Positions 42,992-51,352 of a DNA stretch of 64,000 nucleotides are shown piece after piece (within the stretch, counting starts at the first letter, position 1; every line of letters begins with the position of its first letter). The notes below the pieces were generated by a model. That model had not been told where the DNA came from, searched no databases, and saw only the letters and a list, made by a program, of their open reading frames with translations. The DNA is from Betaproteobacteria bacterium (lineage in GTDB: Bacteria > Pseudomonadota > Gammaproteobacteria > Burkholderiales > Rhodocyclaceae): positions 58,953 to 122,952 of the forward strand of contig JACQAO010000056.1 in assembly GCA_016194935.1 (NCBI GenBank). Direction: 5' to 3'. A program made the translations under genes and the position numbers.

Positions 42992-44155
42992 CTATTTGGC
43001 GGGAAGCACGATCCACTCGGGCGTTACCAGCTCCCATTTACTGTGGCGGGCCTGTACAAATTTACTAGCGTGGTTGGAGTTGTGCGCAGGAGCGACGCCA
43101 AACGTGTACGGTGTTCCCATTAACGGGGAACGGATAGGCTTGAGCGTGCGCAACGCCTGCGCGACCGATTCCCGGTTGATTTCGCCTTTGATCCCCTTGA
43201 GTACGTCGACGAAGATAGTCGCCGCAACGTAGCCCGCCTGGGCGAAAGAGGTAGACGGCACCTGGGCTTGGTTCATCAAGGAGCGCCAATCCTTGATCTC
43301 GGGGGAGGCAAGCGTATAGGGCTCGAACTCGGAGTTGGCGTAGAGTCCCTCCGCGTCAGCGCGCGCCAGCTCGCTGGCGACTTTCTCTGTATACATCGAA
43401 GTGAGCGATATCTGGTGCACTTTCAGCCCTTGCACTTTGAGCGCCTTCGCCCAGACGATGGCGTGCGGCTCGACGCCATTGTGCACAATAGCGTCGCAAC
43501 CCTTCTCTTTTGCTTTGATGATGTTTGGCGTCGGGTCGTCGCTGATCTGGAGGGAAAGGTCGACCAGGACTGGCTTCTTGCCAGTGATTGCGCTCCAGCG
43601 CGCGATGGCTTGCTTGTGCGACTCTTGGGCGCCGGAAGGCGCGTTGTAGAGGATTACGCAGATTCGCTTGTCCTTGAGCACCTCTGAGGCAAAATACAGG
43701 TCGGCGGTGACGCCGAGGTAGGGGCCGGTGTTGACTGGGGAAATATTCGGCGAATTAAAGCAGACTGGGTCGACCCCGACGCCCTGAACCGCATAGATAC
43801 CTTTCTTCGCGTAGAAGGAGGCATTCACCGAACATTCGAGCAGGCTGGCGGAGCCGAGCATAGCGACCACGCCGTCCTGATCAACCAGCCGCCTTGCCGC
43901 CTGAGCGGTCAGCGCTGGATCAGCTTTGTCGTCGGCGACGAGGTAATTGATGAGACGGCCGTTAATGCCACCCTGCGCGTTCACCCGGTCGAACACGGCT
44001 TTTGCCGCCGCTGTCGCCTCTGGGAACGGCACCGGGCCGGTGAGCGAACTGATCGCTCCGACGTTGATGGGGCTTGCGGCAATCGTAGCAACACCATGCA
44101 CTGACAGAAAAAATATGCATATCGCGGCTAATTTTTGAATACGGTTCATGGTCAT
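42992..44155 (-). CDS. Periplasmic substrate-binding protein of the ABC importer
   Basis: The 387-residue protein has a signal peptide (MTMNRIQKLAAICIFFLSVH...AAS) and a type I periplasmic-binding fold of the Liv/amide family (VGAISSLTGPVPFPEATAAA, FDRVNAQGGINGRLINYLVADD). It captures the imported compound and delivers it to the LivH/LivM pair. GAGGAGAAGG precedes the ATG. Ligand identity cannot be read from sequence. Confidence 0.9.
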   Translation of the reverse strand: MTMNRIQKLAAICIFFLSVHGVATIAASPINVGAISSLTGPVPFPEATAAAKAVFDRVNAQGGINGRLINYLVADDKADPALTAQAARRLVDQDGVVAMLGSASLLECSVNASFYAKKGIYAVQGVGVDPVCFNSPNISPVNTGPYLGVTADLYFASEVLKDKRICVILYNAPSGAQESHKQAIARWSAITGKKPVLVDLSLQISDDPTPNIIKAKEKGCDAIVHNGVEPHAIVWAKALKVQGLKVHQISLTSMYTEKVASELARADAEGLYANSEFEPYTLASPEIKDWRSLMNQAQVPSTSFAQAGYVAATIFVDVLKGIKGEINRESVAQALRTLKPIRSPLMGTPYTFGVAPAHNSNHASKFVQARHSKWELVTPEWIVLPAK

Positions 44156-44238
44156 TGCCTTCTCCTCAGAAACGAATGGAACGATTTACAATTAGTTCGG
44201 TTGGGCGGCTGCCCGGCTGCCACCGCAAATACCATGCG

Positions 44239-44715
44239 TTATCGCGAGCGCCGGATATGGTCAGCAGCGCCATTCGCTTTGGCGGTCTGATAGTGCCACT
44301 CTATGTCGAGCAGCCCGGCCAGCGATCCGTCCGGAGCAATACCGCCCAGTGGGCCAAACAGGAAGCCAAGCATCACCGCGCCGTCGGCCCCTGTGTGTGG
44401 CTCATGGGATATCCCGCCTGCCTCGACTAGATAATCGCCAGCGAAAACCTCACCATGCTCGTAGCCGAAACCGCCCTCGAGTAAGTAGGCGTGCGCCGCA
44501 CCGAAATGTTTGTGGGGATTGGCTGGCGTGTTGGGCTCGACTTTGATCAGCAGCACTGCAAGCGAGAAGTTGTCATCCACATGCAGCAGTTTGAAGTGCG
44601 TGCCTGGCATACCCCAGGGTGTCCAGGGCAGTTCCTTGGCGCGCACAATGCAAGAACCGTCTGGAAAAATGACGGACTGGAGGGGGCTGGCGGCTTGTTT
44701 GGTGTTTTCTATCAT
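44239..44715 (-). CDS. Cupin, dihydroxyacetophenone-dioxygenase-like, metal ligands present
   Basis: The 158-residue single-domain cupin carries His-Lys-His in PHKHFGAAHAYLLEGG, Glu in LLEGG and a second-motif His in GISHEPHT: the 3-His-1-Glu metal set. Overall it resembles cupins of the 2,4'-dihydroxyacetophenone dioxygenase type, which cleave an aryl ketone side chain to an aromatic acid and formate. It is one of three related cupins in the cluster and lies 5 bases after the SDR gene. The substrate is inferred only. Confidence 0.8.
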   Translation of the reverse strand: MIENTKQAASPLQSVIFPDGSCIVRAKELPWTPWGMPGTHFKLLHVDDNFSLAVLLIKVEPNTPANPHKHFGAAHAYLLEGGFGYEHGEVFAGDYLVEAGGISHEPHTGADGAVMLGFLFGPLGGIAPDGSLAGLLDIEWHYQTAKANGAADHIRRSR

Positions 44716-44720
44716 GATAT

Positions 44721-45506
44721 TTAATTGGTCAGGGTCATGCCGCCGTCAACCGCGATGCATTGGCCCGTGATGTACCTGGATTCCTCGCTGGCGAGAAATA
44801 ACACCAGGTTGGCGACGTCGATTTCTTCTTGAAAAACGCCCAGGGGTATCCGCGCGAGGAAATTTTGTTCAAGGTCGGCCCTGGTGGCGCCAGTTTGCGC
44901 CGCCAGGCGGTCCAGCAGGCCTGAGAGCATTGGTGTCAGGATTTGCCCAGGATGAACCGAATTGCAGCGGATTTTCTGACCTTTCGCGGCGCAATGCAGG
45001 GCGACGCTGCGAGAAAGATGCTGCACGGCGGATTTTGCCGCGCCGTAGGCCGTGATAAATGGCGTAGGCACCAGCGAAGCGATGGACGAAATATTGATGA
45101 TTGATCCGCCACCCGATTTGGCGATCAAGGGAATTCCATGTTTGCACGCAAGGAATACTCCGGCGGCGTTGACCTTGAAAATGCGTTCCCAATCCTCCAG
45201 CGGTGCCGTATCTGGCTCCTTCATCGCGTTGGGATCGCCTTCAATTCCAGCATTATTGACTTGTATGTCGAGGCGGCCGTGACGCTGTTCGATTAACGCG
45301 CAAACTCGTTTCCAGTCATCTTCCGAGGCGGTGTCCTGGTGCACGAAGCTTGCCCCGAAGGCGGCGGCAGCCAAGGCGCCAGCTTCCTGATTGATGTCTG
45401 TGACAATCACCGTTGCGCCTTCGGCGGCAAGCCTCTTGGCAATTGCCAAACCAAGCCCTTGCGCGGCGCCAGTGACCAGCGCCACGAGTGATTCAACACG
45501 TTTCAT
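44721..45506 (-). CDS. Short-chain dehydrogenase/reductase
   Basis: The 261-residue protein is a classical SDR. TGAAQGLGLAIAKRL binds NAD(P), with VNNAGIEGD, catalytic Ser in NISSIASL, and Tyr-Lys in AYGAAKSAV. Asp in VTDINQEAG after beta-2 suggests NAD(H) preference. It probably oxidises an alcohol to the ketone that the cupin would cleave (inference). A GGAGGAG site precedes it. Confidence 0.9.
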   Translation of the reverse strand: MKRVESLVALVTGAAQGLGLAIAKRLAAEGATVIVTDINQEAGALAAAAFGASFVHQDTASEDDWKRVCALIEQRHGRLDIQVNNAGIEGDPNAMKEPDTAPLEDWERIFKVNAAGVFLACKHGIPLIAKSGGGSIINISSIASLVPTPFITAYGAAKSAVQHLSRSVALHCAAKGQKIRCNSVHPGQILTPMLSGLLDRLAAQTGATRADLEQNFLARIPLGVFQEEIDVANLVLFLASEESRYITGQCIAVDGGMTLTN

Positions 45507-45616
45507 GTTTCTCCTCCTGTGCCGTTGTTATGCAATTCGACTTGCGTCACTGGCAATATGCGCCACGTTATATTGCTGCCGAGCGGAAATATCCTTAAAA
45601 ACGCAGGCAAAGATAC

Positions 45617-46570
45617 TCACTGGACCGTGCGGGCTAGCTGGGTGCTGATGAAATTAATGGCCGTATCCACCAAAGCGGAGCCGATTTCCTCGCGTAGCGA
45701 CACAAATCCATGAATTGCGCCTTTGATTTGCAGATGCTCGATGCGCCCGCCCTGATCCCGCACATTGCGGTCGAAAACCAGTTGATGGTCGACTAAAGGA
45801 TCGAATCCCGCAGTGAGCAGAATTACCGGGGGAGCTTTTCCCCAGGCAGGACTTAATCCGGGTGATACGCGGGGCTGGGTACGAATCGTGCCTGCCGGCA
45901 AGTACTGCTCCATGAACCACAACATCATCTCGCGAGTGAGAAAATAGCCGTCCCCCAACGTATGCATGGAGTTGTCGTCAAAGGAAGTTGCATCGAGCAG
46001 CGGGTAGATCATGGCGATGGCGCGGATGGCGCTGCCAAGCTCCAGGGCGCAAATCGCGGCGAGTGTTCCGCCGGCGCTATCGCCAGCGACGGCAATTTTA
46101 CCGGCGGGTATTCCAAGGGTACTCTGGTTCGTCAATACCCAACGCACCGCTTCCAGCGCATCTTCCGGCGCAGCGGGCCAGGGGTGCTCAGGCGCCAGCC
46201 GGTACTCTACACTCAGGAGATCAAGGCTAGAGGCTGCGGCAATCTGGCGGCATAATTCGTCATGGGTTTCGATCGTGCCGGCGACGAACCCGCCGCCATG
46301 GAAAAAGACCACCAGTCCTTTGCAGGCGCCTGCCAATGGGCGATAGCGCCGTGCCGGCAGATTACGACCGGACAAGGGTATTTTGAAATCTACAATATCG
46401 GCCATATCCGGCCCCGGCGTAGCGGCAGCGGCAAGATCAACCAACGTCGAACGCAGTATGCCTAGCTCAGGTGGGCCGAGACCACCCTGTTCGGCTAGTG
46501 CTGCAAGAAAACTGGCGCAGCCAGGGTCAAGGGTAGCTGGCTGGGGAGTTGCGTTAGTCGCTGTGCTCAT
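45617..46570 (-). CDS. HSL-family alpha/beta hydrolase (esterase)
   Basis: The 317-residue protein is a hormone-sensitive-lipase-type esterase with the oxyanion motif FFHGGGFVAG, nucleophile Ser in VAGDSAGGTLAA, and later acid and His (FDPLVDH, KGAIHGFVSL). It lacks a signal peptide, so it acts in the cytoplasm on an imported ester. The longer frame overlaps the TonB receptor gene; the ATG at 46570 overlaps the receptor stop (ATGA), which argues for translational coupling. Confidence 0.87.
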   Translation of the reverse strand: MSTATNATPQPATLDPGCASFLAALAEQGGLGPPELGILRSTLVDLAAAATPGPDMADIVDFKIPLSGRNLPARRYRPLAGACKGLVVFFHGGGFVAGTIETHDELCRQIAAASSLDLLSVEYRLAPEHPWPAAPEDALEAVRWVLTNQSTLGIPAGKIAVAGDSAGGTLAAICALELGSAIRAIAMIYPLLDATSFDDNSMHTLGDGYFLTREMMLWFMEQYLPAGTIRTQPRVSPGLSPAWGKAPPVILLTAGFDPLVDHQLVFDRNVRDQGGRIEHLQIKGAIHGFVSLREEIGSALVDTAINFISTQLARTVQ

Positions 46571-48990
46571 AGCGTGTACCCCAAAGTAATTCCAATTTCG
46601 CGTGGCCGGCCCAGTACCGCTTCTGTTGTCCCGAGACTCGATAGCGCTTGTAAGCCGCTGGTGATGTAACGCTTGTTGCTGAGATTTGTGACATAGGCGG
46701 TGGTAGTCCACCGGCCGCCACTCTGGCTTAGTATCGCCCGTGCAGAGAGCAGTGTATATCCTGATTGCGCCAAAACGGGGGTGTTCTCGACGTTGGTGTA
46801 TGCCGTGGCGCGATAGGTTGCATCACCACGCAGGGTTAAGCGCGACCCTGCATCTCCGACAGGGAAAGTGTAAGAGCTTCCGGTCGCGATAGTCCATTTA
46901 GGTGTATTCGGTAATTTCGAACTCAAAGTGACCGAAGCCCCTGGTGAAACCTCAACGAAACGTGCGCCAAGGTAACCCGCTGAGAAATCAACCTGCCAAG
47001 CGGAGCTTGGGCGTGCCTGCAGCTCGACCTCCAGGCCGTTCATGCGGGCTTTCCCGGCATTCTCAACCACCAGGATCAGATTCCCCGTGGGGTCGGCCTG
47101 TAAGCTGGCAAGTTGTATATCCCGGTAATCATTACGAAAGAGAGCAACATTCAGGCGCAGATGGCGATTCAGGAATTCACTCTTAGAGCCTACCTCTAAA
47201 GAAGTGACTTTTTCAGGGCCAAAGGATTGAACCGCGGCTTTCGTCGTTGGCCGTCCGTTGAATCCGCCGCTCTTGAATCCCTGCCCCAGCGTGGTATACA
47301 ACATGGTGCTTGGATCTGGTTTGAAATTAACGCCTAACTTGGGCGAGAAATCCGTATCGGCGCGCGAGACGGTGGTCTCTGGAATCAATGGAACCATTGC
47401 ATTAATCCGGTTATGAACCAGGTAGTATTTCTTTTCGTCTTTGGTGTAGCGCCCGCCAAAGATCGCATCCCATTGATCAGTGACGGCGTAGGTGGCTTGC
47501 AGAAATCCCGCATAACTGTTGGTGCGGGTACGGTTGAGAATATCAAAATCAAGATCGAACGACTTGTTGATCGGATTGCCAGCCCCGCCGGCACATGGCG
47601 CCGCTACACCCGGTGGCGGCGGACAGGTGACTCCAGCCGCCAGCGGGATCACGGCGGCGGGCAGCGCTTGCAGCCCGGCATACAGCCCCGAGCCGATGCG
47701 CACCTGATTGGTGTCAGTGGCGTGTTCATTGAAAAAGTACAGGCCGCTGACCCAGCGCAGCCGGTTGTCGAAAGAATTGCCAATAAGATTGAACTCCTGG
47801 CTGAATTGGCGTTGTTTGACTTTTTCGTCAGTTGAAGAGTACTGGATCGGCGTATTGTCAGCATCCCGCCCGAAAGCCGCGTCAAAACCGCGATAGGCAG
47901 TGATCGACTTGAACTGGAGATTGGCGGCGACATCCCAGGTCAGCGTTGTCGCGCCGCCGGCCATATCGAGGTTGCTGATATTCGGGCCGGTGCCATAGGA
48001 AACGAAGGGATTATCGGGGTTGGCGTACGCGCCGCTGTTGCCGTGTGCGGCGAGGAAGGCATTGATGGCAGCGGTGTCGCTGCCGGGTGGGCGGTTGACC
48101 ACCGGCTGCGGGACGACCGCCCGCCACAGTGGATAAAGATTGCCGGTTGTCTTAAAGAAGGGGACATATTGCGGTGATGCGCCATCGCGTTTGCGGGTGG
48201 CGTCGAAGCTGAAATCAAGCGTCACCGCCGGATTGAGCTTCCAAATGGTGCGTACCCGCCCAACCAGTGAATCGATACCTCCTAGCTTGTCGCCGGCGAG
48301 GACACGGTTGACGAAGCCGTCTACTTTTTTATAGGCCATCGATATGCGTGTCCGGACGGCATCCGATGCCGGTAAATCAACATAGGCTTTTAGTTCCCTG
48401 CGCGAATACTGGCCGAGCGTTCCCTCAATCTGGCTTTCGAACTCCTTGCCGGGCTGGGCCGTTACCACGCTGATTGCGCCACCGATGGTGTTCCGTCCAA
48501 ACAGAGTACCCTGTGGCCCGCGCAGAATTTCGACCCGCTGGACATCCAGCAAGTCGAGCAAGGCGCCAGTGGCGCGCGGAAAAAATACACCGTCTACATA
48601 AACACCGACGCCCGGGTCAGTGGTAATTAACCAGTCGGTCTGGCCGATGCCGCGGATATAGGCGGCTGCATTGAAACTACCGCCGCCGCCGCCGCTGGTT
48701 GACAAGCTGACGTTGGGCGCAATTCGGGCGACATCGACCAGGTTGTTTGCGCCGCGCTGTTCAAGGTCGTGGAAATCGAACACGCTAATGGCAATCGGCG
48801 TGTCCTGAAGACGCTCCTGGCGCCGCTGAGCGGTCACGACGATTACATCAAGCTGGCCGGGCGTTGCGGTTGGCTGTGTCTCCTGGGCATATGAGTAAGA
48901 AGCCAACGAAGCGAGCGCCGCCGTGACAGCTACGGCCAGAGCCGTTCTGTTGGCGATGCGCGCTGGCCTACGGGTGTTATGAGCATTCAT
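46567..48990 (-). CDS. TonB-dependent outer membrane receptor
   Basis: The 807-residue protein has a signal peptide (to about residue 36, SYAQ-ET) and a TonB box-like LDVIVVTAQRR. Next come a plug domain (PNVSLSTSGGG..YIRGIGQ, VEILRGPQGTLFGRNTIGGAI) and a 22-strand barrel ending in an aromatic-type Leu residue (ITLGYTL). It imports a large or scarce substrate across the outer membrane with TonB energy. It sits between the cupin pair and the esterase, so it probably admits the ester or complex substrate. Confidence 0.9.
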   Translation of the reverse strand: MNAHNTRRPARIANRTALAVAVTAALASLASYSYAQETQPTATPGQLDVIVVTAQRRQERLQDTPIAISVFDFHDLEQRGANNLVDVARIAPNVSLSTSGGGGGSFNAAAYIRGIGQTDWLITTDPGVGVYVDGVFFPRATGALLDLLDVQRVEILRGPQGTLFGRNTIGGAISVVTAQPGKEFESQIEGTLGQYSRRELKAYVDLPASDAVRTRISMAYKKVDGFVNRVLAGDKLGGIDSLVGRVRTIWKLNPAVTLDFSFDATRKRDGASPQYVPFFKTTGNLYPLWRAVVPQPVVNRPPGSDTAAINAFLAAHGNSGAYANPDNPFVSYGTGPNISNLDMAGGATTLTWDVAANLQFKSITAYRGFDAAFGRDADNTPIQYSSTDEKVKQRQFSQEFNLIGNSFDNRLRWVSGLYFFNEHATDTNQVRIGSGLYAGLQALPAAVIPLAAGVTCPPPPGVAAPCAGGAGNPINKSFDLDFDILNRTRTNSYAGFLQATYAVTDQWDAIFGGRYTKDEKKYYLVHNRINAMVPLIPETTVSRADTDFSPKLGVNFKPDPSTMLYTTLGQGFKSGGFNGRPTTKAAVQSFGPEKVTSLEVGSKSEFLNRHLRLNVALFRNDYRDIQLASLQADPTGNLILVVENAGKARMNGLEVELQARPSSAWQVDFSAGYLGARFVEVSPGASVTLSSKLPNTPKWTIATGSSYTFPVGDAGSRLTLRGDATYRATAYTNVENTPVLAQSGYTLLSARAILSQSGGRWTTTAYVTNLSNKRYITSGLQALSSLGTTEAVLGRPREIGITLGYTL

Positions 48991-49098
48991 GCAGTACTCC
49001 CCTAGTGATTATTTTTGGTTTGCATCAGTGATTCCATGCTCTTGCCTAGCAAGTCCAATACAAAGGCAAGGCGTGCAAAAGGCATTTCGCACAGCCGG

Positions 49099-49557
49099 TC
49101 AATCCCTTTGTAAGTGCTCGGCGGCCCCATTTGCTTCTGCTTTCTGTATGTGCCAGTCCATGTCGGCTATGTGGGCAGGTTTTCCAGCAGCAAGGTAGAG
49201 CTGAAGCGGGCCATGAAATATGACGTATATCTGCGAAGGCACTGGAAAACGGACCTGCTGCAAGGACGTGCCGCCGGGTTGGAACAGGTAGTCGCCAACA
49301 CCCAAGACGCCGCGACTGGATTCCATGACGCCGATTTCGACGAAATACTCGCCGGCGCCGGACTGCCTGTACCCATCTATAACCGCGCCTGCATCTGCTT
49401 CGATCAACATAGTCATCTTGTTGAAGCTATGGTCGATGTCCAGAAGCCTGAACCGGGTACCCGGCGCCAGCCATTCCGACCATGCCAGATTGCGTGCTTT
49501 GACGAGCAATGAGCCATCCGGGAAAACATAGGAGCCACTGTTGGTCGTGGTTGTCAT
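49099..49557 (-). CDS. Cupin without metal ligands, coupled to the preceding cupin
   Basis: The 152-residue protein is clearly homologous to the neighbouring cupins (SYVFPDGSLLVKARNLAWSE..LAPGTRFRLLDID). However, His-Lys-His is replaced by DGYRQSG, and the second-motif His by Leu in TSLQQV. It therefore should not bind the catalytic iron. Its ATG overlaps the stop of the metal-binding cupin by four bases (ATGA), so the two are likely produced in equal amounts and may form a heteromer. The role is unknown. Confidence 0.8.
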   Translation of the reverse strand: MTTTTNSGSYVFPDGSLLVKARNLAWSEWLAPGTRFRLLDIDHSFNKMTMLIEADAGAVIDGYRQSGAGEYFVEIGVMESSRGVLGVGDYLFQPGGTSLQQVRFPVPSQIYVIFHGPLQLYLAAGKPAHIADMDWHIQKAEANGAAEHLQRD

Positions 49558-50096
49558 TTGGAACCTCTTTCCGGGTTGCGGAGATTAGCGGTATTGGCAA
49601 CCAGGTCGCGGTTTACTGCGTCTGGCGACAGATGCAGGTGGCAACCCGCAGCAGCGGCAGCTTTGTAGTAATACTCGTTATCGATCACGCCAAGTACATT
49701 CCCTGCATCGTCCTCGCCATGCAATGATCCGTAGTTCATGCCAAGCAGTACCAGTCCCTGGTCGCCAGTCACCGGCACATGCCGGATACCGCCTTTTTCG
49801 CACAAGTATTCGCCGGCACGGGCGCTGCCATGCTCGTAGGTAAAGCTCCCTTCCAGCATGTAAGCCTCAGCGTCTCCAAGGTGCTTATGCACGCCCAAGG
49901 GGGTGCCTGGGTCGACCTTGATCATCAAAGTCGTCTTGGCGTGCGACATGTCGATATGGAGCACTTTGCAGTAGGTCCCCGGTGCCGCCCAAGGCATCCA
50001 CGGCACCCGTGAAGTCCGCAGCACCACGCCTCCGTCGGCGAAGCGCTTGAAAGTCTCCTGCTCCGTAATGGGTTTCTGATTGTCGACGTTTGCCAT
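49554..50096 (-). CDS. Cupin, dihydroxyacetophenone-dioxygenase-like, metal ligands present
   Basis: The 180-residue cupin has the metal set in GVHKHLGDAEAYMLEGS and GGIRHVPVT, and an N-terminal strand region (TSRVPWMPWAAPGTYCKVLH) shared with the other two cupins. It heads the divergent catabolic cluster opposite the AraC regulator. By family resemblance it could be an iron-dependent dioxygenase cleaving an aryl ketone. Its stop overlaps the next, metal-less cupin. Confidence 0.8.
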   Translation of the reverse strand: MANVDNQKPITEQETFKRFADGGVVLRTSRVPWMPWAAPGTYCKVLHIDMSHAKTTLMIKVDPGTPLGVHKHLGDAEAYMLEGSFTYEHGSARAGEYLCEKGGIRHVPVTGDQGLVLLGMNYGSLHGEDDAGNVLGVIDNEYYYKAAAAAGCHLHLSPDAVNRDLVANTANLRNPERGSK

Positions 50097-50353
50097 CGCT
50101 AGCTCCTGGGGTGATCGGGAGCGGGAATCCTACGTCCTGCAAACCCATGATTCAATGCGTGGCGCAACAGAAAGTCGATTTTTCTAAAAAACCCGGATTC
50201 CTCTGTATTCCGGACCTGCTAATATGGACAGATGTCGATTGACGGCTGAAACGCTTTCCTTCGGCACAGGGTTACCTTGGCTGCGCGCATTTGAAAATCC
50301 TTTATAGCGGCAATGCCGGTTATCGAAAGCACACGTTTTTCGCCGGAGGGTAC
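50097..50353. promoter_or_regulatory. Divergent control region between the cupin cluster and the AraC regulator
   Basis: This 257-base region separates the two divergent transcripts. It contains GGATTCCTCTGTATTCCGG (50193-50211), a short repeat with ATTCC words that could be an AraC-type site. It also contains several AT-rich words. No firm -35/-10 pair was identified. Regulation of the whole minus-strand cluster by the AraC protein is the likely role. Confidence 0.4.
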
Positions 50354-51316
50354 ATGTATCTTGAGGATGGCGAGACCCACGGGAATGTTTCGAATTGCTC
50401 ATCTGCGGATGACATCGCTGCGAAGACGCACGGCAACCTTGATTGCTTGATGTGCGCGCCGAGCGGCGAGCTGTTTGCCGCGCAGTTGACCCATGTTCCT
50501 TTTGACGGCAGCGTCGGTATCGTTCCAGACCACATCATCGTTTACCATATCGACGGCGCCACTGATGTCGAAAAGAAGGTGTGCGGTCGCGTCCAGGGGT
50601 CGCGTGTGCGGGTCGGGGCCGTGACTCTGGTGCCGGCGCATATCGAGACTTCCTGGCGAATCGCCGGGCCAAATCGCGTGGCGCATTTATACGTGTCGCA
50701 GGCACAGTTGGATGCGTATTGCGCCGACACCTTCGGGATTGAACACCACCCTGAACTCAAGGATTTTTTCAACGTCGACGATCCGTGGTTGCGTGCTTTC
50801 TTCACCATGCTGTTGTCCGAAAGGACTCCTGGTGAAACTACTGGTGGCGAAACAGAATCACTCCTGCTTGACCTGGTGCGGCACAGGCTGATTCGACATC
50901 TGATCGACAATTTTTCGTCCATTGGCATTCCGCGCAGCCAGGAATCCAAAGGAGGCTCGGCAAGTTTAAGGTCGAGCGTGTTGCGGCGTATCCTGGCATT
51001 TGTAGATGAGCACCTGTGCGGCGAGATTCGCTTGCGGCAACTAGCCTCTATCGCCTGCCAATCCGAAGATCACTTCATTCGCACATTCCGGGCGACAGTC
51101 GGGTGTACCCCTTACCAATACGTCCTGAATCGACGCATCGAATGCGCCAAAGAGCTGTTGCGGGACTCACAGCTTTCGATCAATGATGTGTGCGGTCGGG
51201 CAGGCTTCAACAATTCACAGCATTTTTCCGCTGCGTTTCGCCGCACCGTCGGGGAAAGTCCCCGCGCATACCGTCATCTGGTGGGACACCCACGCGAAGC
51301 GGAGGGTACGCACTAA
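50354..51316 (+). CDS. AraC family transcriptional regulator
   Basis: The 320-residue protein has an N-terminal sensing domain (about 1-190) and two C-terminal helix-turn-helix motifs (LRQLASIACQSEDHFIRTFR and INDVCGRAGFNNSQHFSAAFRR). A TTG at 50291 would add 21 residues, but ATG at 50354 with GGAGG nearby is preferred. It diverges from the cupin/receptor cluster and is the most likely activator of that cluster, probably responding to the substrate. Ligand-binding residues cannot be named. Confidence 0.88.
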   Translation: MYLEDGETHGNVSNCSSADDIAAKTHGNLDCLMCAPSGELFAAQLTHVPFDGSVGIVPDHIIVYHIDGATDVEKKVCGRVQGSRVRVGAVTLVPAHIETSWRIAGPNRVAHLYVSQAQLDAYCADTFGIEHHPELKDFFNVDDPWLRAFFTMLLSERTPGETTGGETESLLLDLVRHRLIRHLIDNFSSIGIPRSQESKGGSASLRSSVLRRILAFVDEHLCGEIRLRQLASIACQSEDHFIRTFRATVGCTPYQYVLNRRIECAKELLRDSQLSINDVCGRAGFNNSQHFSAAFRRTVGESPRAYRHLVGHPREAEGTH

Positions 51317-51352
51317 CAGGCAGGTTGAATTTTTGCGGAAGCCCGGTGATGA

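Noticed and set aside
50291..50353. TTG start for the AraC regulator
   Set aside because: The ATG at 50354 has a GGAGG site nearby, and the added residues have no family support; it remains a possible alternative.
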